Positions 49,001 to 62,800 of a DNA stretch of 64,000 nucleotides are shown piece after piece. Under the pieces are notes generated by a model. It was not told the DNA's origin. It worked only from the letters and a program-made list of their open reading frames with translations, and ran no database searches. Both the position numbers and the translations under genes were made by a program. The stretch's first letter is position 1; every line of letters starts with the position of its first letter. Source of the DNA: Pratylenchus scribneri (Eukaryota; Nematoda; Chromadorea; Rhabditida; Pratylenchidae); contig JAQSEB010000093.1 in assembly GCA_030063045.1 (NCBI GenBank), forward strand, positions 124,001 through 188,000. The letters run 5' to 3'.

Positions 49001-51299
49001 AGAAGGCCATAATTCCCTAATTTTTTAAGATAATGAATTTTCGTTTTCAGATTCTGAATCTACATTAAAAATACTACTAGAATCAACTTTTTAAAAATTC
49101 CAATATTTTTTTTTTAAAAATTTTTCTATTATCGTATTTATGACCCAATATATTTTAATTGTTCAATTCGACGGAAGGCCATATCTCTTCAACTATTCCA
49201 ACAAATCTTCTAATTTTTTGGTAAAAAATTTATTTTAATATTCTAAAAATAATAGTATTGGTCTATGATCAATTGAAAATATCATATTCGAGAAATCCGT
49301 ATTTTTACCTAACTATGTATATTTTCAGGGTCATATTTTGAGGGTCAGAAGGCCATAATTCCCTAATTTTTTAAGATAATGAATTTTCGTTTTCAGATTC
49401 TGAATCTACATTAAAAATACTACTAGAATCAACTTTTTAAAAATTCCAAATTTTTTTTTTAAAAATTTTTCTATTATCGTATTTATGACCCAATATATTT
49501 TAATTGTTCAATTCGACGGAAGGCCATATCTCTTCAACTATTCCAACAAATCTTCTAATTTTTTGGTAAAAAATTTATTTTAATATTCTAAAAATAATAG
49601 TATTGGTCTATGATCAATTGAAAATATCATATTCGAGAAATCCGTATTTTTACCTAACTATGTATATTTTCAGGGTCATATTTTGAGGGTCAGAAGGCCA
49701 TAATTCCCTAATTTTTTAAGATAATGAATTTTCGTTTTCAGATTCTGAATCTACATTAAAAATACTACTAGAATCAACTTTTTAAAAATTCCAATATTTT
49801 TTTTTTAAAAATTTTTCTATTATCATATTTATGACCCAATATATTTTAATTGTTCAATTCGACGGAAGGCCATATCTCTTCAACTATTCCAACAAATCTT
49901 CTAATTTTTTGGTAAAAAATTTATTTTAATATTCTAAAAATAATAGTATTGGTCTATGATCAATTGAAAATATCATATTCGAGAAATCCGTATTTTTACC
50001 TAACTATGTATATTTTCAGGGTCATATTTTGAGGGTCAATCGACGGAAGGCCATAATTCCCTAATTTTTTAAGATAATGAATTTTCGTTTTCAGATTCTG
50101 AATCTACATTAAAAATACTACTAGAATCAACTTTTTAAAAATTCCAATATTTTTTTTTTAAAAATTTTTCTATTATCATATTTATGACCCAATATATTTT
50201 AATTGTTCAATTCGACGGAAGGCCATATCTCTTCAACTATTCCAACAAATCTTCTAATTTTTTGGTAAAAAATTTATTTTAATATTCTAAAAATAATAGT
50301 AATTGTCTATGATCAATTGAAAATATCATATTCGAGAAATCCGTATTTTTACCTAACTATGTATATTTTCAGGGTCATATTTTGAGGGTCAGAAGGCCAT
50401 AAGTCCCTAATTTTTTAAGATAATGAATTTTCGTTTTCAGATTCTGAATCTATATTAAAAATACTACTAGAATCAACTTTTTAAAAATTCCAAATTTTTT
50501 TTTTAAAAATTTTTCTATTATCGTATTTATGACCCAATATATTTTAATTGTTCAATTCGACGGAAGGCCATATCTCTTCAACTATTCCAACAAATCTTCT
50601 AATTTTTTGGTAAAAAATTTATTTTAATATTCTAAAAATAATAGTATTGGTCTATGATCAATTGAAAATATCATATTCGAGAAATCCGTATTTTTACCTA
50701 ACTATGTATATTTTCAGGGTCATATTTTGAGGGTCAATCGACGGAAGGCCATAATTCCCTAATTTTTTAAGATAATGAATTTTCGTTTTCAGATTCTGAA
50801 TCTACATTAAAAATACTACTAGAATCAACTTTTTAAAAATTCCAATATTTTTTTTAAAAAATTTTTCTATTATCATATTTATGACCCAATATATTTTAAT
50901 TGTTCAATTCGACGGAAGGCCATATCTCTTCAACTATTCCAACAAATCTTCTAATTTTTTGGTAAAAAATTTATTTTAATATTCTAAAAATAATAGTAAT
51001 TGTCTATGATCAATTGAAAATATCATATTCGAGAAATCCGTATTTTTACCTAACTATGTATATTTTCAGGGTCATATTTTGAGGGTCAGAAGGCCATAAG
51101 TCCCTAATTTTTTAAGATAATGAATTTTCGTTTTCAGATTCTGAATCTACATTAAAAATACTACAAGAATAAAATTTTTAAAAATTCCAATATTTTTTTT
51201 AAAAATTTTTCTATTATCGTATATATGACCCAATATATTTTAATTGTTCAATTCGACGGAAGGCCATATCTCTTCAACTATTCCAACAAATCTTCTAAT

Positions 51300-52150
51300 T
51301 TTTTGGTAAAAAATTTATTTTAATATTCTAAAAATAATAGTATTGGTCTATGATCAATTGAAAATATCATATTCGAGAAATCCGTATTTTTACCTAACTA
51401 TAGGGTCATATTTTGAGGGTCAATCGACGGAAGGGTATAAGTCCCTAATTTTTTAAGATAATGAATTTTCGTTTTCAGATTCTGAATCTACATTAAAAAT
51501 ACTATACTAGAATCAACTTTTTAAAAATTCCAAAATTTTTTTTTAAAAATTTTTCTATTATCGTATTTATGACCCAATATATTTTAATTGTTAAATTTGA
51601 CGGAAGGCCATATCTCTTCAACTATTCCAACAAATCTTCTAATTTTTTGGTAAAAAATTTATTTTAATATTCTAAAAATAATAGTTTTGGTCTATGATCA
51701 ATTGAAAATATCATATTCGAGAAATCCGTATTTTTACCTAACTATGTATATTTTCAGGGTCATATTTTGAGGGTCAATCGACGGAAGGCCATAAGTCCCT
51801 AATTTTTTAAGATAATGAATTTTCGTTTTCAGATTCTGAATCTACATTAAAAATACTACTAGAATCAACTTTTTAAAAAGTTCCAATATTTTTTTTTAAA
51901 AATTTTTCTATTATCGTATTTATGACCCAATATATTTTAATTGTTCAATTCGACGGAAGGCCATATCTCTTCAACTATTCCAACAAATCTTCTAATTTTT
52001 TGGTAAAAAATTTATTTTAATATTCTAAAAATAATAGTATTGGTCTATGATCAATTGAAATAACATATTCGAGAAATCCGTATTTTTACCTAACTATGTA
52101 TATTTTCAGGGTCATATTTTGAGGGTCAATCGACGGAAGGCAATAAGTCC
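51300..52150. repeat. Satellite B segment copied at about 58,290-59,140
   Basis: Offset 6,991-6,992 bp. Shared rare markers are TCAATTGAAATAACATATTC (52,051 and 59,042) and GGCAATAAGTCC (CAATAAG at 52,141 and 59,132); CTATAGGGTCATA occurs in both at 6,992. The one-base change in offset matches an extra G in AAAAAGTTCC near 51,877. Farther on, GGCCTATGATCAATTG at 53,794 pairs with 59,384 at offset 5,590, so the upstream copy carries 1,401 bp (about four units) that the downstream one lacks. Confidence 0.78.
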
Positions 52151-54974
52151 CTAATTTTTTAAGATAATGAATTTTCGTTTACAGATTCGGAATCTATATT
52201 AAAAATACTACTAGAATCAACTTTTTAAAAATTCCAAAATTTTTTTTTAAAAATTTTTCTATTATCGTATTTATGACCCAATATATTTTAATTGTTCAAT
52301 TCGACGGAAGGCCATATCTCTTCAACTATTCCAACAAATCTTCTAATTTTTTGGTAAAAAATTTATTTTAATATTCTAAAAATAATAGTATTGGTCTATG
52401 ATCAATTGAAAATATCATATTCGAGAAATCCGTATTTTTACCTAACTATGTATATTTTCAGGGTCATATTTTGAGGGTCAATCGACGGAAGGCCATAAGT
52501 CCCTAATTTTTTAAGATAATGAATTTTCGTTTTCAGATTCTGAATCTACATTAAAAATACTACTAGAATCAACTTTTTAAAAATTCCCATATTTTTTTTT
52601 AAAAATTTTTCTATTATCGTATTTATGACCCAATATATTTTAATTGTTAAATTTGACGGAAGGCCATATCTCTTCAACTATTCCAACAAATCTTCTAATT
52701 TTTTGGTAAAAAATTTATTTTAATATTCTAAAAATAATAGTTTTGGTCTATGATCAATTGAAAATATCATATTCGAGAAATCCGTATTTTTACCTAACTA
52801 TGTATATTTTCAGGGTCATATTTTGAGGGTCAATCGACGGAAGGCCATAAGTCCCTAATTTTTTAAGATAATGAATTTTCGTTTTCAGATTCTGAATCTA
52901 CATTAAAAATACTACTAGAATCAACTTTTTAAAAAGTTCCAATATTTTTTTTTAAAAATTTTTCTATTATCGTATTTATGACCCAATATATTTTAATTGT
53001 TCAATTCGACGGAAGGCCATATCTCTTCAACTATTCCAACAAATCTTCTAATTTTTTGGTAAAAAATTTATTTTAATATTCTAAAAATAATAGTATTGGT
53101 CTATGATCAATTGAAAATATCATATTCGAGAAATCCGTATTTTTACCTAACTATAGGGTCATATTTTGAGGGTCAATCGACGGAAGGGTATAAGTCCCTA
53201 ATTTTTTAAGATAATGAATTTTCGTTTTCAGATTCTGAATCTACATTAAAAATACTATACTAGAATCAACTTTTTAAAAATTCCAAAATTTTTTTTTAAA
53301 AATTTTTCTATTATCGTATTTATGACCCAATATATTTTAATTGTTAAATTTGACGGAAGGCCATATCTCTTCAACTATTCCAACAAATCTTCTAATTTTT
53401 TGGTAAAAAATTTATTTTAATATTCTAAAAATAATAGTTTTGGTCTATGATCAATTGAAAATATCATATTCGAGAAATCCGTATTTTTACCTAACTATGT
53501 ATATTTTCAGGGTCATATTTTGAGGGTCAATCGACGGAAGGCCATAAGTCCCTAATTTTTTAAGATAATGAATTTTCGTTTTCAGATTCTGAATCTACAT
53601 TAAAAATACTACTAGAATCAACTTTTTAAAAATTCCCATATTTTTTTTTAAAAATTTTTCTATTATCGTATTTATGACCCAATATATTTTAATTGTTCAA
53701 TTCGACGGAAGGCCATATCTCTTCAACTATTCCAACAAATCTTCTAATTTTTTGGTAAAAAATTTATTTTAATATTCTAAAAATAATAGTATTGGCCTAT
53801 GATCAATTGAAAATAACATATTCGAGAAATCCGTATTTTTACCTAACTATGTATATTTTCAGGGTCATATTTTGAGGGTTAATCGACGGAAGGCCTTAAG
53901 TCCCTAATTTTTTAAGATAATGAATTTTCGTTTTCAGATTCTGAATCTATATTAAAAATACTACTAGAATCAACTTTTTAAAAATTCCAAAATTTTTTTT
54001 TAAAAATTTTTCTATTATCGTATTTATGACCCAATATATTTTAATTGTTCAATTCGACGGAAGGCCATATCTCTTCAACTATTCCAACAAATCTTCTGAT
54101 TTTTTGGTAAAAAATTTATTTTAATATTCTAAAAATAATAGTATTGGCCTATGATCAATTGAAAATAACATATTCGAGAAATCCGTATTTTTACCTAACT
54201 ATGTATATTTTCAGGGTCATATTTTGAGGGTCAAGAGGCCATAAGTCCCTAATTTTTTAAGATAATGAATTTTCGTTTTCAGATTCTGAATCTACATTAA
54301 AAATACTACTAGAATCAACTTTTTAAAAATTCCAAAATTTTTTTTAAAAATTTTTCTATTATCGTATTTATGACCCAATATATTTTAATTGTTCAATTCG
54401 ACGGAAGGCCATATCTCTTCAACTATTCCAACAAATCTTCTAATTTTTTGGTAAAAAATTTATTTTAATAGTCTAAAAATAAAAGTATTATTCTATGATC
54501 AATTGAAAATAACATATTCGAGAAATCCGTATTTTTACCTAACTATGTATATTTTCAGGGTCATATTTTGAGGGTCAATCGACGGAAGGCCATAAGTCCC
54601 TAATTTTTTAAGTAATGAATTTTCGTTTTCAGATTCTGAATCTACATTAAAAATATTACTAGAATCAACTTTTTAAAAATTCCAATATTTTTTTATTAAA
54701 AATTTTTCTATTATCGTATTTATGACCCAATATATTTTAATTGTTCAATTGGACGGAAGGCCATATCTCTTCAACTATTCCAACAAATCTTCTAATTTTT
54801 TGGTAAAAAATTTATTTTAATATTCTAAAAATAATAGTATTGGTCTCTGATCAATTGAAAATATCATATTCGAGAAATCCGTATTTTTACCTAACTATGT
54901 ATATTTTCAGGGTCATATTTTGAGGGTCAATCGACGGAAGGCCATAAGTCCCTAATTTTTTAAGATAATGAATT

Positions 54975-56230
54975 TTCGTTTACAGATTCGGAATCTACAT
55001 TAAAAATACTACAAGAATAAAATTTTTAAAAATTCCCATATTTTTTTTTAAAAATTTTTCTATTATCGTATTTATGACCCAATATATTTTAATTGTTCAA
55101 TTCGACGGAAGGCCATATCTCTTCAACTATTCCAACAAATCTTCTAATTTTTTGGTAAAAAATTTATTTTAATATTCTAAAAATAATAGTATTGGTCTAT
55201 GATCAATTGAAAATAACATATTCGAGAAATCCGTATTTTTACCTAACTATGTATATTTTCAGGGTCATATTTTGAGGGTCAATCGACGGAAGGCCATAAG
55301 TCCCTAATTTTTTAAGATAATGTATTTTCGTTTTCAGATTCTGAATCTACATTAAAAATACTACTAGATTCAACTTTTTAAAAATTCCAATATTTTTTTT
55401 TAAAAATTTTTCTATTATCGTATTTATGACCCAATATATTTTAATTGTTCAATTCGACGGAAGGCCATATCTCTTCAACTATTCCAACAAATCTTCTAAT
55501 TTTTTGGTAAAAAATTTATTTTAATATTCTAAAAATAATAGTATTGGTCTATGATCAATTGAAAATATCATATTCGAGAAATCCGTATTTTTACCTAACT
55601 ATGTATATTTTCAGGGTCATATTTTGAGGGTCGATCGACGGAAGGCCATAAGTCCCTAATTTTTAAAGATAATAAATTTTCGTTTACAGATTCGGAATCT
55701 ACATTAAAAATACTACAAGAATAAAATTTTTAAAAATTCCAAATTTTTTTTTAAAAAATTTTTCTATTATCGTATTTATGACCCAATATATTTTAATTGT
55801 TCAATTGGACGGAAGGCCATATCTCTTCAACTATTCCAACAAATTCTCTAATTTTATGGTAAAAAATTTATTTTAATATTCTAAAAATAATAGTATTGGT
55901 CTATGATCAATTGAAAATATCATATTCGAGAAATCCGTATTTTTACCTAACTATGTATATTTTCAGGGTCATATTTTGAGGGTCAATCGACGGAAGGCCA
56001 TAAGTCCCTAATTTTTTAAGTAATGAATTTTCGTTTTCAGATTCTGAATCTACATTAAAAATACTACTAGAATCAACTTTTTAAAAATTCCAATATTTTT
56101 TTTTTTAAAATTTTTCTATTATCGTATTTATGACCCAATATATTTTAATTGTTCAATTCGACGGAAGGCCATAAGTCCCTAATTTTTTAAGATAATGAAT
56201 TTTCGTTTACAGATTCGGAATCTACATTAA
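54975..56230. repeat. Downstream copy of the 44.7-45.9 kb satellite B segment
   Basis: Matches 44,690-45,945 at offset 10,284 bp, including the half-unit fusion. The match fails beyond about 56,230, where ACTACTAGAATCAAC replaces ACTACAAGAATAAAA. Confidence 0.8.
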
Positions 56231-56302
56231 AAATACTACTAGAATCAACTTTTTAAAAATTCCAATATTTTTTTTTAAAAATTTTTCTATTATCATATTT
56301 AT
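56132..56302. repeat. Satellite B half-monomer, 171 bp (second)
   Basis: Same fusion as at 45,848: GACCC markers 171 bp apart and CGACGGAAGGCCATAAGTCC. It lies in the duplicated segment, so it is a copy of the same exchange product rather than an independent event. Confidence 0.88.
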
Positions 56303-56654
56303 GACCCAATATATTTTAATTGTTCAATTCGACGGAAGGCCATATCTCTTCAACTATTCCAACAAATCTTCTAATTTTTTGGTAAAAAATTTATTTTAAT
56401 ATTCTAAAAATAATAGTATTTGTCTATGATCAATTGAAAATATCATATTCGAGAAATCCGTATTTTTACCTAACTATGTATATTTTCAGGGTCATATTTT
56501 GAGGGTCAATCGACGGAAGGCCATAAGTCCCTAATTTTTTAAGTAATGAATTTTCGTTTTCAGATTCTGAATCTACATTAAAAATACTACTAGAATCAAC
56601 TTTTTAAAAATTCCAATATTTTTTTTTTAAAAATTTTTCTATTATCGTATTTAT

Positions 56655-56825
56655 GACCCAATATATTTTAATTGTTCAATTCGACGGAAGGCCATAAGTC
56701 CCTAATTTTTTAAGATAATGAATTTTCGTTTACAGATTCGGAATCTACATTAAAAATACTACAAGAATAAAATTTTTAAAAATTCCCATATTTTTTTTTA
56801 AAAATTTTTCTATTATCGTATTTAT
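56655..56825. repeat. Satellite B half-monomer, 171 bp (third)
   Basis: A third 171-bp unit with the same fusion, 523 bp after the second (one full unit plus one half), consistent with local duplication of a full-plus-half block. Confidence 0.88.
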
Positions 56826-58289
56826 GACCCAATATATTTTAATTGTTCAATTCGACGGAAGGCCATATCTCTTCAACTATTCCAACAAATCTTCTAATTT
56901 TTTGGTAAAAAATTTATTTTAATATTCTAAAAATAATAGTATTGGTCTATGATCAATTGAAAATAACATATTCGAGAAATCCGTATTTTTACCTAACTAT
57001 GTATATTTTCAGGGTCATATTTTGAGGGTCAATCGACGGAAGGCCATAAGTCCCTAATTTTTTAAGATAATGTATTTTCGTTTTCAGATTCTGAATCTAC
57101 ATTAAAAATACTACTAGATTCAACTTTTTAAAAATTCCAATATTTTTTTTTAAAAATTTTTCTATTATCGTATTTATGACCCAATATATTTTAATTGTTC
57201 AATTCGACGGAAGGCCATATCTCTTCAACTATTCCAACAAATCTTCTAATTTTTTGGTAAAAAATTTATTTTAATATTCTAAAAATAATAGTATTTGTCT
57301 ATGATCAATTGAAAATATCATATTCGAGAAATCCGTATTTTTACCTAACTATGTATATTTTCAGGGTCATATTTTGAGGGTCAATCGACGGAAGGCCATA
57401 ATTCCCTAATTTTTTAAGATAATGAATTTTCGTTTTCAGATTCGGAATCTACATTAAAAATACTACTAGAATCAACTTTTTAAAAATTCCAATATTTTTT
57501 TTTAAAAATTTTTCTATTATCATATTTATGACCCAATATATTTTAATTGTTCAATTCGACGGAAGGCCATATCTCTTCAACTATTCCAACAAATCTTCTA
57601 ATTTTTTGGTAAAAAATTTATTTTAATATTCTAAAAATAATAGTATTTGTCTATGATCAATTGAAAATATCATATTCGAGAAATCCGTATTTTTACCTAA
57701 CTATGTATATTTTCAGGGTCATATTTTGAGGGTCAGAAGGCCATAAGTCCCTAATTTTTTAAGATAATGAATTTTCGTTTTCAGATTCTGAATCTACATT
57801 AAAAATACTACAAGAATAAAATTTTTAAAAATTCCAATATTTTTTTTAAAAATTTTTCTATTATCGTATATATGACCCAATATATTTTAATTGTTCAATT
57901 CGACGGAAGGCCATATCTCTTCAACTATTCCAACAAATCTTCTAATTTTTTGGTAAAAAATTTATTTTAATATTCTAAAAATAATAGTATTTGTCTATGA
58001 TCAATTGAAAATATCATATTCGAGAAATCCGTATTTTTACCTAACTATGTATATTTTCAGGGTCATATTTTGAGGGTCAGAAGGCCATAAGTCCCTAATT
58101 TTTTAAGATAATGAATTTTCGTTTTCAGATTCTGAATCTATATTAAAAATACTACTAGAATCAACTTTTTAAAAATTCCAAATTTTTTTTTTAAAAATTT
58201 TTCTATTATCGTATTTATGACCCAATATATTTTAATTGTTCAATTCGACGGAAGGCCATATCTCTTCAACTATTCCAACAAATCTTCTA

Positions 58290-59840
58290 ATTTTTTGGTA
58301 AAAAATTTATTTTAATATTCTAAAAATAATAGTATTGGTCTATGATCAATTGAAAATATCATATTCGAGAAATCCGTATTTTTACCTAACTATAGGGTCA
58401 TATTTTGAGGGTCAATCGACGGAAGGGTATAAGTCCCTAATTTTTTAAGATAATGAATTTTCGTTTTCAGATTCTGAATCTACATTAAAAATACTATACT
58501 AGAATCAACTTTTTAAAAATTCCAAAATTTTTTTTTAAAAATTTTTCTATTATCGTATTTATGACCCAATATATTTTAATTGTTAAATTTGACGGAAGGC
58601 CATATCTCTTCAACTATTCCAACAAATCTTCTAATTTTTTGGTAAAAAATTTATTTTAATATTCTAAAAATAATAGTATTGGTCTATGATCAATTGAAAA
58701 TATCATATTCGAGAAATCCGTATTTTTACCTAACTATGTATATTTTCAGGGTCATATTTTGAGGGTCAATCGACGGAAGGCCATAAGTCCCTAATTTTTT
58801 AAGATAATGAATTTTCGTTTTCAGATTCTGAATCTACATTAAAAATACTACTAGAATCAACTTTTTAAAAATTCCAATATTTTTTTTTAAAAATTTTTCT
58901 ATTATCGTATTTATGACCCAATATATTTTAATTGTTCAATTCGACGGAAGGCCATATCTCTTCAACTATTCCAACAAATCTTCTAATTTTTTGGTAAAAA
59001 ATTTATTTTAATATTCTAAAAATAATAGTATTGGTCTATGATCAATTGAAATAACATATTCGAGAAATCCGTATTTTTACCTAACTATGTATATTTTCAG
59101 GGTCATATTTTGAGGGTCAATCGACGGAAGGCAATAAGTCCCTAATTTTTTAAGATAATGAATTTTCGTTTACAGATTCGGAATCTACATTAAAAATAAT
59201 ACAAGAATAAAATTTTTAAAAATTCCCATATTTTTTTTTAAAAATTTTTCTATTATCGTATTTATGACCCAATATATTTTAATTGTTCAATTCGACGGAA
59301 GGCCATATCTCTTCAACTATTCCAACAAATCTTCTAATTTTTTGGTAAAAAATTTATTTTAATATTCTAAAAATAATAGTATAGGCCTATGATCAATTGA
59401 AAATAACATATTCGAGAAATCCGTATTTTTACCTAACTATGTATATTTTCAGGGTCATATTTTGAGGGTTAATCGACGGAAGGCCTTAAGTCCCTAATTT
59501 TTTAAGATAATGAATTTTCGTTTTCAGATTCTGAATCTATATTAAAAATACTACTAGAATCAACTTTTTAAAAATTCCAAAATTTTTTTTTAAAAATTTT
59601 TCTATTATCGTATTTATGACCCAATATATTTTAATTGTTCAATTCGACGGAAGGCCATATCTCTTCAACTATTCCAACAAATCTTCTAATTTTTTGGTAA
59701 AAAATTTATTTTAATATTCTAAAAATAATAGTATTGGCCTATGATCAATTGAAAATAACATATTCGAGAAATCCGTATTTTTACCTAACTATGTATATTT
59801 TCAGGGTCATATTTTGAGGGTCAAGAGGCCATAAGTCCCT
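58290..59840. repeat. Downstream copy of the 51.3-54.2 kb satellite B segment, lacking 1,401 bp
   Basis: Matches the upstream segment at offset 6,991-6,992 up to about 59,140 and at offset 5,590 from about 59,380 (GGCCTATG and AATCGACGGAAGGCCTTAAG at 53,881 and 59,471). Four units present upstream are absent here, so the copies differ by a whole-unit indel after duplication. Confidence 0.75.
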
Positions 59841-62800
59841 AATTTTTTAAGATAATGAATTTTCGTTTTCAGATTCTGAATCTACATTAAAAATACTACT
59901 AGAATCAACTTTTTAAAAATTCCAATATTTTTTTTTTAAAAATTTTTCTATTATCGTATTTATGACCCAATATATTTTAATTGTTCAATTCGACGGAAGG
60001 CCATATCTCTTCAACTATTCCAACAAATCTTCTAATTTTTTGGTAAAAAATTTATTTTAAAATTCTAAAAATAATAGTATTGGTCTATGATCAATTGAAA
60101 ATATCATATTGGAGAAATCCGTATTTTTACCTTACTATGTATATTTTCAGGGTCATATTTTGAGGGTCAAGAGGCCATAAGTCCCTAATTTTTTAAGATA
60201 ATGAATTTTCGTTTTCAGATTCTGAATCTATATTAAAAATACTACTAGAATCAACTTTTTAAAAATTCCAAAATTTTTTTTTAAAAATTTTTCTATTATC
60301 GTATTTATGACCCAATATATTTTAATTGTTCAATTCGACGGAAGGCCATATCTCTTCAACTATTCCAACAAATCTTCTAATTTTTTGGTAAAAAATTTAT
60401 TTTAATAGTCTAAAAATAAAAGTATTATTCTATGATCAATTGAAAATAACATATTGGAGAAATCCGTATTTTTACCTAACTATGTATATTTTCAGGGTCA
60501 TATTTTGAGGGTCAATCGACGGAAGGCCATAAGTCCCTAATTTTTTAAGATAATGTATTTTCGTTTACAGATTCGGAATCTACATTAAAAATAATACAAG
60601 AATAAAATTTTTAAAAATTCCCATATTTTTTTTTAAAAATTTTTCTATTATCGTATTTATGACCCAATATATTTTAATTGTTCAATTCGACGGAAGGCCA
60701 TATCTCTTCAACTATTCCAACAAATCTTCTAATTTTTTGGTAAAAAATTTATTTTAATATTCTAAAAATAATAGTATTGGCCTATGATCAATTGAAAATA
60801 ACATATTCGAGAAATCCGTATTTTTACCTAACTATGTATATTTTCAGGGTCATATTTTGAGGGTTAATCGACGGAAGGCCTTAAGTCCCTAATTTTTTAA
60901 GATAATGAATTTTCGTTTTCAGATTCTGAATCTATATTAAAAATACTACTAGAATCAACTTTTTAAAAATTCCAAAATTTTTTTTTAAAAATTTTTCTAT
61001 TATCGTATTTATGACCCAATATATTTTAATTGTTCAATTCGACGGAAGGCCATATCTCTTCAACTATTCCAACAAATCTTCTAATTTTTTGGTAAAAAAT
61101 TTATTTTAATATTCTAAAAATAATAGTATTGGCCTATGATCAATTGAAAATAACATATTCGAGAAATCCGTATTTTTACCTAACTATGTATATTTTCAGG
61201 GTCATATTTTGAGGGTCAATCGACGGAAGGCCATAAGTCCCTAATTTTTTAAGATAATGAATTTTCGTTTTCAGATTCTGAATCTACATTAAAAATACTA
61301 CAATAATCAACTTTTTAAAAATTCCAAAATTTTTTTTTAAAAATTTTTCTATTATCGTATTTATGACCCAATATATTTTAATTGTTCAATTCGACGGAAG
61401 GCCATATCTCTTCAACTATTCCAACAAATCTTCTAATTTTTTGGAAAAAATTTATTTTAATATTCTAAAAATAATAGTATTAGTCTATGATCAATTGAAA
61501 ATATCATATTCGAGAAATCCGTATTTTTACCTAACTATGTATATTTTCAGGGTCATATTTTGAGGGTCAATCGACGGAAGGCCATAAGTCCTTAATTTTT
61601 TAAGATAATGTATTTTCGTTTACAGATTCGGAATCTACATTAAAAATAATACAAGAATAAAATTTTTAAAAATTCCCATATTTTTTTTTAAAAATTTTTC
61701 TATTATCGTATTTATGACCCAATATATTTTAATTGTTCAATTCGACGGAAGGCCATATCTCTTCAACTATTCCAACAAATCTTCTAATTTTTTGGTAAAA
61801 AATTTATTTTAATATTCTAAAAATAATAGTATTAGTCTATGATCAATTGAAAATATCATATTCGAGAAATCCGTATTTTTACCTAACTATGTATATTTTC
61901 AGGGTCATATTTTGAGGGTCAATCGACGGAAGGCCATAAGTCCCTAATTTTTTAAGATAATGTATTTTCGTTTACAGATTCGGAATCTACATTAAAAATA
62001 ATACAAGAATAAAATTTTTAAAAATTCCCATATTTTTTTTTAAAAATTTTTCTATTATCGTATTTATGACCCAATATATTTTAATTGTTCAATTCGACGG
62101 AAGGCCATATCTCTTCAACTATTCCAACAAATCTTCTAATTTTTTGGTAAAAAATTTATTTTAATATTCTAAAAATAATAGTATTGGCCTATGATCAATT
62201 GAAAATAACATATTCGAGAAATCCGTATTTTTACCTAACTATGTATATTTTCAGGGTCATATTTTGAGGGTTAATCGACGGAAGGCCTTAAGTCCCTAAT
62301 TTTTTAAGATAATGAATTTTCGTTTTCAGATTCTGAATCTATATTAAAAATACTACTAGAATCAACTTTTTAAAAATTCCAAAATTTTTTTTTAAAAATT
62401 TTTCTATTATCGTATTTATGACCCAATATATTTTAATTGTTCAATTCGACGGAAGGCCATATCTCTTCAACTATTCCAACAAATCTTCTAATTTTTTGGT
62501 AAAAAATTTATTTTAATATTCTAAAAATAATAGTATTGGTCTATGATCAATTGAAAATAACATATTCGAGAAATCCGTATTTTTACCTAACTATGTATAT
62601 TTTCAGGGTCATATTTTGAGGGTCAATCGACGGAAGGCCATAAGTCCCTAATTTTTTAAGATAATGAATTTTCGTTTTCAGATTCTGAATCTATATTAAA
62701 AATACTACTAGAATCAACTTTTTAAAAATTCCAAAATTTTTTTTTAAAAATTTTTCTATTATCGTATTTATGACCCAATATATTTTAATTGTTCAATTCG

